From the NCBI GenBank assembly GCA_964542875.1, contig CAZIWA010000161.1, forward strand, positions 1 to 11,351: a stretch of DNA of 11,351 bases. Direction: 5' to 3'. Source of the stretch: CAZGOM01 sp964542875. Lineage in GTDB: Bacteria > Planctomycetota > Phycisphaerae > Phycisphaerales > Phycisphaeraceae. Below, in pieces: positions 1 through 6,901 of this stretch. The notes below the pieces were generated by a model. The model had not been told where the DNA came from and did no database searches. It saw nothing but the letters and a program-made list of their open reading frames with translations. The translations under genes and the position numbers were made by a program. Each line of letters opens with the position of its first letter. Position 1 is the first letter of the stretch.

Positions 1-4
1 GTCT

Positions 5-50
5 AAAAAAACATGCCAGGGCCCTCCAAAAGAGGGCCCTGGTTGTTTTT
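5..50. terminator. strong, probably bidirectional intrinsic terminator
   Basis: An 11-bp perfect GC-rich stem (16-26 paired with 32-42) closes a 5-base loop (CAAAA). On the plus strand it is followed by a T-rich run (43-51). On the minus strand the A-run at 5-11 supplies a T tract, so it could stop transcription from both sides. A TAA at 4-6 could be the stop codon of an upstream plus-strand gene, but too little of that gene is present to say. The terminator implies that scpB is not read through from upstream. Confidence 0.9.
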
Positions 51-77
51 TAGGCTTTCGTTCATGCGGCAACTTTC

Positions 78-83
78 TACAAT
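78..83 (+). promoter_or_regulatory. candidate -10 box (TACAAT) for scpB, possibly leaderless
   Basis: TACAAT matches the TATAAT consensus at five of six positions and lies six bases before the scpB ATG, the distance at which transcription would start at or next to the start codon. No Shine-Dalgarno sequence precedes that ATG, and no good -35 box is seen 16-18 bases upstream. A very similar word (CTACAAT) lies just before the oxidoreductase gene at 6864-6870. This is a pattern-based inference. Confidence 0.4.
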
Positions 84-89
84 GTCGGC

Positions 90-692
90 ATGACCCAAAA
101 CGGACCGGAAAGCCTGCCCACGGAAAACCCGGAATCATCGCCTCAAGCCAGCTTGGCCCCAGCACTGGCGCCTGAGGAGCTTGATCTTCAAATAGAAGCG
201 GTATTGATGACGAGCGACCGGGCCATGCCTTCATCAAAACTTGCTGATGTGGTGGGACAGAAGCTTTCCAACAAGCTGGTTGGTGAAGCGATCAGACGGC
301 TTAACGGCGTGTATGAATCCAGTGGCCGATCGTTTCGGATTGAAGAGCTGGCAGGCGGATGGCAGATCCTGACGCTGCCGAAATTCGCCGGTGTGCTGGC
401 TGCGGCCAATCGGGCGCGTGAGCAGAACCGGTTGTCTCCCGCGGCGCTGGAGAGCCTGGCGATCATTGCCTATAAGCAGCCCATCACGCGTGCGGATGTG
501 GAAGCGATCCGTGGTGTAGCCTCGGGTGAGGTGATTCGAAGCCTGATGGAGCGGCACCTGGTGAAAATCGTCGGGCGCGCGGAAATCCTGGGGCGGCCGA
601 TGCTTTATGGAACCACAAAGACGTTTCTGGAGGTATTCGGGCTTGCGAGCCTGAAAGACCTGCCTAAGGCCGAGGAACTCAAGCCCAAGTAG
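90..692 (+). CDS. scpB: ScpB, segregation and condensation protein B
   Basis: ScpB is the winged-helix (kite) subunit of the bacterial SMC-ScpA-ScpB condensin, which binds the kleisin ScpA as a dimer and helps organise and segregate the chromosome. The 200-residue product has the usual family length. It shows a Pro/Ser-rich, likely disordered N-tail of about 30 residues, a first winged helix at about 32-100, and a second at about 113-180. The second carries the family hallmark starting near residue 118 (ALESLAIIAYKQPITRADVE), followed by an LGRPMLYGTT segment typical of ScpB. The ATG at 90 has no Shine-Dalgarno sequence but does have a -10-like box at 78-83. scpA is often next to scpB; here the upstream terminator and downstream lipoprotein show that it is not adjacent on these sides. 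Family identification is secure. Confidence 0.95.
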   Translation: MTQNGPESLPTENPESSPQASLAPALAPEELDLQIEAVLMTSDRAMPSSKLADVVGQKLSNKLVGEAIRRLNGVYESSGRSFRIEELAGGWQILTLPKFAGVLAAANRAREQNRLSPAALESLAIIAYKQPITRADVEAIRGVASGEVIRSLMERHLVKIVGRAEILGRPMLYGTTKTFLEVFGLASLKDLPKAEELKPK

Positions 693-825
693 GGTGCGCC
701 GAGTGAAGCGGGATCACGAAGTGGGTTTTCGTGGGTTTGCCCGGATGAAATTGCGGCGGCATGACATGATTCGCGGCGTTGTGTGATGCCTAGCATTCAA
801 ATGCGATTGTGCGGCGAGTTTGCCC

Positions 826-853
826 TTCACAGTTTGCAAAGAGCGTGTAACAT
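826..853 (+). promoter_or_regulatory. candidate sigma70-type promoter for the lipoprotein gene
   Basis: TTCACA (826-831) matches TTGACA at five of six positions. It is separated by 16 bases from TAACAT (848-853), which matches TATAAT at four of six. Transcription would start near 860, leaving a leader of about 85 bases before the ATG at 946. It lies in the 253-base gap after scpB, where a promoter for the envelope genes is expected. It is read by eye and is not strong. Confidence 0.35.
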
Positions 854-874
854 GGCCGATGGGGCCATGGTGTT
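851..874 (+). terminator. hairpin with short T run; weak scpB terminator or leader element
   Basis: A perfect 7-bp stem (CATGGCC at 851-857 with GGCCATG at 863-869) and a 5-base loop are followed by GTGTTTT. The T run is short and interrupted, so termination would be weak. The hairpin overlaps the candidate promoter at 826-853, so both calls cannot be central to the same function. It could instead be a leader structure. Confidence 0.3.
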
Positions 875-933
875 TTCCGGGGTCCCGTCTTACGAGAATG
901 AGGCCGGTCCGGAAGAATCCGGAGCGGCATAAA

Positions 934-939
934 GAGAGG
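934..939 (+). promoter_or_regulatory. ribosome binding site that fixes the lipoprotein start
   Basis: GAGAGG lies six bases before the ATG at 946 and is one of the better Shine-Dalgarno matches in the window. It favours 946 over the upstream in-frame start at 820 and over the ATG at 958 (Met5). Confidence 0.7.
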
Positions 940-945
940 CTATTG

Positions 946-1416
946 ATGAATCGGCAAATGCTGCTGGCAGGGTTCTTGTCCCTGATGTGTCTGTTGTTTG
1001 CGACGGGGTGCGGGACTTACAAGTTGCAGGGCGTCGTGGTGACCGGGAAGGTTGCGGGCGTTGAAGTGGTTGATTCGGATGACGAAAGACTGCAATCCAT
1101 GCCGATCGCGGATGCGACGGTGTCGGCGATCATCGACCCGAGGGAAATGCATCCGGAGATCCTTACTCCGGTGGTGTGCGACGAAAAGGGCCGATTCACG
1201 ATGGAAGTCGACAAGCCCGGCGCGGGTACGGTGCAGGAATACACGTTGAACATCGTTGCGCAATCCCCGGGGTTTGCGCCCACGAACCGAACCCTCAAAC
1301 TGCCTTGGCCGGGCAAGCGGGTGTTGATCACGCTGGTGCCGGGGCGCGACAACTATCAAACGCCTCATGACGTTTTGAAAGAGACGCTGCAGATGAAAGA
1401 GCAGTTGATGCGCTAG
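946..1416 (+). CDS. small lipoprotein with a carboxypeptidase-regulatory-like beta-sandwich
   Basis: The 156-residue product begins with a lipoprotein signal peptide: a short charged start (MNRQ), a hydrophobic core, and a lipobox ending ATGC, with Cys22 as the predicted lipidated residue. It should be exported and anchored in a membrane. The mature part reads as one compact beta-rich domain. The GVVVTGKVAGVEV strand, the IADATVSAI segment, a DEKGRFTMEVD turn and the NIVAQSPGFAPTNRTLKL strand resemble the carboxypeptidase-regulatory or transthyretin-like fold (extension, variable loop, Gly-Arg-Phe turn). The last 25 residues are probably helical. No catalytic residues are evident, so a binding or structural role is likelier. 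The start at 946 rests on the ribosome binding site and the signal peptide; a longer frame opens at 820 but its extra residues look non-coding. It lies 159 bases upstream of the DUF58 gene on the same strand. I do not recognise a named family. Confidence 0.8.
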   Translation: MNRQMLLAGFLSLMCLLFATGCGTYKLQGVVVTGKVAGVEVVDSDDERLQSMPIADATVSAIIDPREMHPEILTPVVCDEKGRFTMEVDKPGAGTVQEYTLNIVAQSPGFAPTNRTLKLPWPGKRVLITLVPGRDNYQTPHDVLKETLQMKEQLMR

Positions 1417-1425
1417 TGCGGGCTT

Positions 1426-1447
1426 GCAGGATGTGCAGGATTCAGGA
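1426..1447 (+). repeat. short imperfect tandem repeat (GCAGGAT)
   Basis: GCAGGAT occurs at 1426-1432 and 1435-1441, followed by a partial CAGGA at 1443-1447. It lies in the 159-base spacer between the lipoprotein and DUF58 genes. It is small enough to be chance. Confidence 0.3.
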
Positions 1448-1575
1448 GAGAAACGTATGGCTGGGGCGAATATGTTTTCAGGATTGCGCGAGTGGGGTTG
1501 TTGACCTGGATTAAATGCGTTGATTTTTGGTTTTGCGTGCATTGATGGACGGCGCAGGGTTTAGATGAGGTTTTC

Positions 1576-2874
1576 ATGTCGACTTCGACAAAACTCAAAC
1601 AGAGCACCCGGTACCAGTTGGGGCCGGGGGGGTTGGTGTTCTTTTTCCTCGCAGGCATTATTCTCGCGGCGGGGCTGAAGCTGCAATCCAATCTGCTGTT
1701 TTGGACATTTGGCCTGATGGTGGGCGGGTTTATTGTTTCGGCACTGCTGGCGATGCAGATGCTGCGGAACATCGAGGTGCACCGGATCCTGCCGTTACAG
1801 GCGATTACGGGTGAATCGACCGCGATCCGCTACAACGTGATCAACCACAAGGCGTACATGCCGATTTTCGGGTTGATCATCACGGAAAATTGGGGGTCGG
1901 GGAAAAACGGCTGGAAGAAAACAGGGCCGGTGGCGGAGGCTTTGCAGCGGCTGCGTGGACGGCCGTTTGCGTGGGCGCTGCACATTGGGCCCAACCAGAG
2001 CACGCAGATCGAAGCGGTGTGCTGGCCGCAAAGACGCGGGGCGCTTAAGTTTGAGCGAATCGTGGTGTTTTCCGGGTTTCCGTTTGGGTTGATCCAGCGG
2101 GTGGTCGAGTTTGACCAGCCGGAAGAAATCCTGGTCTACCCCCGGTTGTACCGATTGCACCGGAAGGTGCTTGGCGAGATGGAACACACCAGCCGATCAG
2201 GCGGCACCCGGCACAAGGAGCAGGGGGGCGGACATGAGGAGTTCTTCGGCTTACGGGATTACCGGCCTGGCGATTCGCTGAAGCTGGTGGACTGGAAGCG
2301 CACGGCGCGTACGGGTGAATTGATTACGCGGGAGTTGAATATCGCGACACCGCCTCGGGTGATGATCAATCTGGATCTGTCGGCGCTGCCGGCGGGCGAG
2401 CGCCTGAATGAGCCGGGCGGACACAGCCAGGAAGTGAGCCAGGAGCAGTTGGCCAATCCGGTGCTGCTGGACCAGGCGGAAGAGGCCGTGAGCCTGACGG
2501 CGTCGCTGATCTGCGATGCGTATAACCGGGGGTATCAGATTGGTTTGAGCGTAACGGGCATGCACACGCAGCCGTTTCCGATCTATCACAGCTTTTCGCA
2601 TCGGCAGAGGATGTTGGAATCGCTGGCGATGTTGGATTTCGGACGTCGCAGCGATGCGGTGGTTGCGGGTGCGGCTCCGCCGAACATCGTGGTGAAGACC
2701 GGTGATGGCATGCCGCTGATGCGTGGGGCCAACCGCGTGAACGTGCTGGTGCTGGGGACGGATCGGCTGGAGGAATACGTGTTGTCGGCCGAGACGGACG
2801 AGAACGCGGATGTTCTGAACCGTCGGTCCGTGCCTGAATCGCGTCGGCAGGTGGTGCTGGAGGGCCGGCAATGA
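1576..2874 (+). CDS. DUF58 domain membrane protein
   Basis: The 432-residue product has two N-terminal membrane segments (about 16-34 and 40-62), then a beta-rich stretch at about 65-200, then the DUF58 signature from residue 223 (FFGLRDYRPGDSLKLVDWKR...TRELN, ending near 254). The signature is followed by a von Willebrand A-like fold. DUF58 proteins are usually encoded with MoxR ATPases and transmembrane transglutaminases and are thought to act in envelope or protein-complex assembly; their biochemistry is poorly known. The metal-site motif expected as DxSxS appears as Asp267-Leu-Ser269-Ala-Leu271, so the second Ser is missing. GAGG at 1567-1570 precedes the ATG by five bases. The stop overlaps the next gene by four bases (ATGA), indicating translational coupling. 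No MoxR gene is adjacent, which is unusual for this pair. Confidence 0.9.
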   Translation: MSTSTKLKQSTRYQLGPGGLVFFFLAGIILAAGLKLQSNLLFWTFGLMVGGFIVSALLAMQMLRNIEVHRILPLQAITGESTAIRYNVINHKAYMPIFGLIITENWGSGKNGWKKTGPVAEALQRLRGRPFAWALHIGPNQSTQIEAVCWPQRRGALKFERIVVFSGFPFGLIQRVVEFDQPEEILVYPRLYRLHRKVLGEMEHTSRSGGTRHKEQGGGHEEFFGLRDYRPGDSLKLVDWKRTARTGELITRELNIATPPRVMINLDLSALPAGERLNEPGGHSQEVSQEQLANPVLLDQAEEAVSLTASLICDAYNRGYQIGLSVTGMHTQPFPIYHSFSHRQRMLESLAMLDFGRRSDAVVAGAAPPNIVVKTGDGMPLMRGANRVNVLVLGTDRLEEYVLSAETDENADVLNRRSVPESRRQVVLEGRQ

Positions 2875-5219
2875 ATCTTTCGAACATATTTCGCGCGCTT
2901 GTGCTTTCACAGGTGATTCTGGGTTTGCTGGCGTTTACGATCGCAGAGCGCAACCCTGTGCTGCTGTTGGTGGTGGGCGGGCTGGCGGCGCTGAGTTGGG
3001 CCGTGTCTGAAGGCCCTACGGGCCGGCCGCTGCCGCACTGGGCGGTGATGCTGGGCGCGCTGGGCGCGGTGGCATGGCTGCTGGTGGACCTGGTGCGCCA
3101 GGCGGGCCAGGTGCCGCTGGCGACGGGGCACTTCATCATGTGGCTGCAGGTGGTGATGCTCTATGGAAAGAAAACCAATCGAGAGTACGGTGAACTGCTG
3201 GTTCTGAGCGTGCTTTTGATGGTGAGCGCGAGCGCATTTTCAGCGGAGCTGATTTACGGGGTGATGCTTATTGCGTACTGCGTGCTGACCCTGTTCACGG
3301 TGCTGGTGTTCCATTTGAAGATCACGACCGACGGGGTGACGGAAAACAATCGGCGCGCCGCGCCGGACCCAGCCCTGGTTTCCGCGCCCAACCATGTGCG
3401 CGGCCGTGGGTACAAGCTGCACTTTCGGCTGACGGCGCTGGCCGTGGGCACCCTGGTGGCGGGCCTGAGCGCGTTGATCTTCATCGCGCTTCCGAGGACG
3501 GGTGAATCCAATGTGGGCGCCGACATGGGCGGCAAAGGCGCGGGCAGCAAGACCGGCTTCAGCACGCGCGTATCCATGACCGATGGCGGGCCCGGTGAGT
3601 CGGTGAATCGCGATCCGGTGCTGCACTTTTACCTGGAGCAGGAAGGCAACCGGATCGATCCGGGCTCCAATCCTGACTTTAAGTACCTGCTGCGCGGGGC
3701 GATGCTGGACAACTTCGATGCCAACACGGGCATCTGGCAGCGTTCGCAGGCGAGCGCGAGCCAGGACATCCGCGTGGATATGAAGCCCGAAGGGCTGACG
3801 CTGCTTCCACGTGTGGAAGCGGGTGACCCGACGCTGGCGATCATCCAGATCCGCCGGCGGGAAGAACCCAATCTATTCACGTTCTGGGCACCGGACTGGG
3901 CGTACATCGCGGACGCCAAGCAAATGGTGTTTAACCCGGTGGACCGACAGATGGCGATCAATGACTCGAAGCTCAAGACATTTGAGTATCGGGTGAACTG
4001 CCTGACGACCAAGGCGCCGGATGAAGCGCAGAGCCTGCTGGCGAAATGGCAGAAGGCGCGGGCGGACGGGAAGACCGAAGGCGTGCTGGTGGATGCGGCG
4101 ACGCTGCCGCCGGACCCGCCGGAGAAGTCCCTGAAGCCGAGCCAGATCGGACGATATGCACGCGGGTATAAAGCCAAGAACGATGCGCTGCGGGCTTATA
4201 CGCTGAAAGTGCTGGAGGGGTATGGGCTCACGCGGGACCCTGACCGGGTGCGGGATGACAACGACCCCTTGATCGCGCAGGCGCTGTGCGACTATCTCCA
4301 GAAGAATTATGAATACAAGATTGATTCCAAGACGGTGCCGCGGGGTAAGGACCCGGTGCTGTACTTCCTGGAAGACGAGAAGTCCGGCCACTGCGAACGC
4401 TTTGCCGGGAGCCTGGGGGGCATGTGCCGGTCGATCGGCATGACCGCGCGCGTGGTGACGGGGTTCCTTTCGGCCGACTACAACACGGTGGGCAAGTACT
4501 ACCTGGCCAGGCAGAGCAATGCACACGCCTGGGTGGAAGTGTACGACTCGAAGCTGGGGTGGATCACCATGGACCCCACCCCTCCGGCGGCGGTGTCGGG
4601 CTTCCGGGAGCCCATGGGCTGGGCCCGCTGGGCCACGGACTTTTACGAGCACTACCAGTACCGTTGGGTATCGACGGTGATCGCCTACGACGTGGTGGCG
4701 CGAGAACGCGCGCTGGGCGAAGTATCGGAATCGATGGCTGAAATCGGTGGCGGCAGCTCGTGGATGAACACGTCGTTCGACTGGGTCACCAAGCGGCTTT
4801 CAGGCTGGCAGATGGATCGGTTCACGCTGATTCTGATCGTCATCATCATGCTGGCGCTGGTGATGGGCGTGGGCCTGCTGGTGCGCATCGCCTACGTGCG
4901 GCGGCAACGCATGACGGCGCTGCAACTGACGGCGCTGCCCAGGGCCCAGCGCAGGCAACTGGCCTCGCGGCTGAAGTTCTACCTGACCATGCTGGACATG
5001 CTCGAACGCCACGGCTACAACCGGCCGAGCTGGCAGAGCCCCTTTGGCTACGCCAAAGACCTGGCCAAGCGTTCACCGGCCATCTCCAAGCCGGTTGTGC
5101 AGCTCACGGAGCTGTTTTATGAGATCCGGTTTGGCTATCGCGATCTGGATGCCGAACGGCGCGACAAGGTGAACTCGACGCTGAAAGAACTTGAGACGGC
5201 GTTGATGAGCCGGGCATGA
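2871..5219 (+). CDS. TgpA-like transmembrane transglutaminase/protease-fold protein
   Basis: The 782-residue product matches the TgpA architecture: an N-terminal bundle of about six membrane helices (DUF3488 region; about 7-24, 29-45, 56-72, 86-102, 108-149 possibly as two, and 186-208), a large extracytoplasmic region with a transglutaminase-like core, one membrane helix at about 650-675, and a cytoplasmic C-tail resembling DUF4129. The catalytic triad is intact: Cys508 in SGHCERFAG, His552 in SNAHAWVEVY and Asp568 in WITMDPTPP. Family members are thought to process or cross-link envelope proteins or peptidoglycan-linked material; the substrate here is unknown. GGAGGG at 2859-2864, six bases before the ATG, is the clearest Shine-Dalgarno site in the window and lies inside the DUF58 gene. 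The start overlaps the DUF58 stop by four bases, so the two are almost certainly co-translated. The region at about 210-400 before the core is the least conserved to my eye. Confidence 0.92.
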   Translation: MNLSNIFRALVLSQVILGLLAFTIAERNPVLLLVVGGLAALSWAVSEGPTGRPLPHWAVMLGALGAVAWLLVDLVRQAGQVPLATGHFIMWLQVVMLYGKKTNREYGELLVLSVLLMVSASAFSAELIYGVMLIAYCVLTLFTVLVFHLKITTDGVTENNRRAAPDPALVSAPNHVRGRGYKLHFRLTALAVGTLVAGLSALIFIALPRTGESNVGADMGGKGAGSKTGFSTRVSMTDGGPGESVNRDPVLHFYLEQEGNRIDPGSNPDFKYLLRGAMLDNFDANTGIWQRSQASASQDIRVDMKPEGLTLLPRVEAGDPTLAIIQIRRREEPNLFTFWAPDWAYIADAKQMVFNPVDRQMAINDSKLKTFEYRVNCLTTKAPDEAQSLLAKWQKARADGKTEGVLVDAATLPPDPPEKSLKPSQIGRYARGYKAKNDALRAYTLKVLEGYGLTRDPDRVRDDNDPLIAQALCDYLQKNYEYKIDSKTVPRGKDPVLYFLEDEKSGHCERFAGSLGGMCRSIGMTARVVTGFLSADYNTVGKYYLARQSNAHAWVEVYDSKLGWITMDPTPPAAVSGFREPMGWARWATDFYEHYQYRWVSTVIAYDVVARERALGEVSESMAEIGGGSSWMNTSFDWVTKRLSGWQMDRFTLILIVIIMLALVMGVGLLVRIAYVRRQRMTALQLTALPRAQRRQLASRLKFYLTMLDMLERHGYNRPSWQSPFGYAKDLAKRSPAISKPVVQLTELFYEIRFGYRDLDAERRDKVNSTLKELETALMSRA

Positions 5220-5342
5220 GCGAAGGAAAAAGCATTTGGAAATCGGCGATATGTTCGCCCGGGTTGTCATGTGACGTGTTTCGGGGGCTTCGATAAAAGA
5301 TGCGGCAGCCTGGGTCAATGTCCTTTGAGGTATGAATTGCCT

Positions 5343-5375
5343 TATCGGTTGTCGTGGACATGCGACAACCCGATA
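5343..5375. other. inverted repeat between convergent genes
   Basis: TATCGGTTGTCG (5343-5354) pairs with CGACAACCCGATA (5363-5375), giving about 12 bp with one bulged base and an 8-base loop. It sits between the convergent ends of the transglutaminase gene (5219) and the ketoacyl synthase gene (5416), where a shared terminator is expected. There is no T tract on either side, so it is not a classical intrinsic terminator. A second, weaker repeat (ATGCCC at 5381-5386 with GGGCAT at 5396-5401) follows. Confidence 0.45.
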
Positions 5376-5415
5376 TCCCGATGCCCTGGGTGCATGGGCA
5401 TTGATTATTGAAGAG

Positions 5416-6702
5416 CTACTGTTTTTCGACCCGGATGACGGCGCCGGCGACGTGCCCGCCGAAGCCTGCGGCGAAGATGGCGTGGGTGGAGGTTTTGCCG
5501 AGCTTGCGGGCCGGGGTGCGTGTGATGGGGAGGGTGGAAGGCAGGGGGTTTTGAATCCAGGGCATGGGGGGGCGGGTTTGGGCGACGCCGGACATGCAGG
5601 CGATGATGAGCGAAACCAGGCCGGCAGCGCCGAGGCCGTGGCCGATTGCGCCTTTGGATGCGTAAACATCGGGCGCCGTTTCCTGGGCTGCGCAGGCTTG
5701 CGCCAGGACGGAAAGCTCCGCGGGGTCGTGATCGACGGTGCCGGTGGCGTGCGGGTGGAGGGTGTCGATGGTGCGGCCGTGAGTGAGCCGGCTGGCCACG
5801 CGCAGGAGCGCGGGCATTTGGGGGGAGGTGCGGATGAGGTCGTAGCCTTCGCAGCCGGCGAGGGTGTCGAGCAGGGTGATGTTGGACTTGAGCCCGCTGG
5901 CGGGGCGGGGGCCGGGGCCGACGCGTTCAAGCGCGACCGCGCCGGCGATCTCCACCGGCACGAAGCCCTGGCGGCTCTGATCAAGCGGGGCCAGCCGGCA
6001 GGCTTCGGGGGTAAGCGGGGGAAGCACGCCAAGCCGGGAATAGCTGTAGATGAACGCGTGCATGAGTGCGGATTCACTGGTGACCACGAGCACGCGGGAG
6101 ATGCTGGGATCGTGCAAGAGACGCAGCCGTGCCAGGTGGATGGCGGTGAGGCTTGAGGCACATGCGGCGACGACGGTGTTAATCTCCATGGAGCCCACCT
6201 TGCGCGCCAGATGATGGGCCACATAGCCTACGGGGCCCAGGGCGATGGCCAGATGGGAGTCTGCGACTGGGGGAGGCCCCAGGGCGCCGGCGCGACCGGT
6301 GCGGGCGCCACGCATGCCGGCGTGGCGGTCCAGGGCGCTTGCCGAGGCGTGCATGGCTCCTTTGGAAATACCCAGATAGATGGGGATGTCGTGGATGGCG
6401 CTCTGGTCGTTTAAGGGCGCCCAGTTGGCCTGGGCTGCGGCCTCGCGTAATGCGCGTTCGGCCAGATCGACGCCGGGATCGGTGCTGGATTGCTGGGCGA
6501 AGACGACCGAGCCCATGGCTTTTACAAGGTCGACGGGAACAATGTCGGGAGGAAGATTGGCCAAACGGTCGGTGATACGCTTGCCGTTGAGAAGAGCTGC
6601 GAAATTCTCCCAAGCAGTGAGCCCCAGCGGCGAAACCATGCCAATACCGGCAATGCGTATGCCGTCGGCGGGGGAAACAAGTTGGTCTGGTGTCAGGATC
6701 AT
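5416..6702 (-). CDS. FabF-like beta-ketoacyl-[ACP] synthase
   Basis: The 428-residue product has the thiolase-fold ketoacyl synthase layout. The N-terminal IAGIGMVSPLG opens the fold, the nucleophile Cys181 sits in VVAACASSLTA, His318 in PHATGTVDHDPAE, and Lys350 with His355 in SKGAIGHGLGAAG. The spacings (137 and 37 residues between Cys, His and His) are close to FabF. It would condense an acyl thioester with malonyl-ACP by decarboxylation in the cytoplasm. It is divergent: the usual GEGAG-type segment reads VEIAGA, and the C-terminal FGFGGTN-type loop reads AGFGGHVAG. It may therefore serve a specialised lipid or polyketide rather than housekeeping synthesis. The ATG at 6702 is chosen because the family homology begins just after it; the open frame runs 67 codons further upstream without family features. 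No Shine-Dalgarno site is evident. It is divergent from the oxidoreductase and convergent with the transglutaminase gene. No ACP or reductase gene is adjacent. Confidence 0.88.
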   Translation of the reverse strand: MILTPDQLVSPADGIRIAGIGMVSPLGLTAWENFAALLNGKRITDRLANLPPDIVPVDLVKAMGSVVFAQQSSTDPGVDLAERALREAAAQANWAPLNDQSAIHDIPIYLGISKGAMHASASALDRHAGMRGARTGRAGALGPPPVADSHLAIALGPVGYVAHHLARKVGSMEINTVVAACASSLTAIHLARLRLLHDPSISRVLVVTSESALMHAFIYSYSRLGVLPPLTPEACRLAPLDQSRQGFVPVEIAGAVALERVGPGPRPASGLKSNITLLDTLAGCEGYDLIRTSPQMPALLRVASRLTHGRTIDTLHPHATGTVDHDPAELSVLAQACAAQETAPDVYASKGAIGHGLGAAGLVSLIIACMSGVAQTRPPMPWIQNPLPSTLPITRTPARKLGKTSTHAIFAAGFGGHVAGAVIRVEKQ

Positions 6703-6730
6703 CGTGCTTAGGTGGGCGCAAAAGGCTAGC

Positions 6731-6815
6731 GTTTTATGGGGGAAAAGTCCACAAAGGAAAGGAATAAGGGACAAGGTAAAAGGTAAAAGTGAAGATGGGG
6801 ATAAGGTGAGGGCAG
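6731..6815. repeat. purine-rich tract with a 7-base tandem repeat between divergent genes
   Basis: Most plus-strand bases here are A or G. At 6773-6789 the unit AAGGTAA is repeated twice and followed by AAG. The tract is clearly less GC-rich than the flanking genes and lies in the shared upstream region of the ketoacyl synthase and oxidoreductase genes, so it may hold their control sites. No specific operator can be named. Confidence 0.45.
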
Positions 6816-6864
6816 AATTGAGCCTTTCAGCGCTTTCACAAAGAGCCCAATAGTTGCGCGCGGC

Positions 6865-6870
6865 TACAAT
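6865..6870 (+). promoter_or_regulatory. candidate -10 box (TACAAT) for the oxidoreductase gene
   Basis: TACAAT matches TATAAT at five of six positions and repeats the word seen before scpB. Transcription would start near 6877. That would exclude the TTG at 6854 and the ATG at 6875 is doubtful, and it would leave a leader of about 25 bases before the ATG at 6902. No convincing -35 box is present 16-18 bases upstream. Confidence 0.35.
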
Positions 6871-6901
6871 CACGATGCCGGCCTTCGGGGCGGCAACAAT
6901 C

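Noticed and set aside
820..945. Longer start for the lipoprotein gene at 820
   Set aside because: The extra 42 residues show no signal-peptide logic, while the ATG at 946 has a good ribosome binding site and directly begins a lipoprotein signal peptide.
1501..1528. TTGACC followed by a T-rich -10-like run before the DUF58 gene
   Set aside because: The -35 box is good, but no acceptable -10 box is found at 16-18 bases spacing, so an internal promoter is not supported.
5073..6224. Long open frames overlapping the ketoacyl synthase gene (383 codons on the minus strand, 274 codons on the plus strand at 5332-6156)
   Set aside because: They are low-complexity frames (Pro/Ser/Ala- or Gly/Asp-rich) produced by high GC in a real gene; neither shows a recognisable domain.
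6854..6901. TTG start at 6854 for the oxidoreductase
   Set aside because: It is a weak codon with no ribosome site and would overlap the candidate -10 box at 6865-6870. The ATG at 6902 is preferred, though 6875 remains possible.
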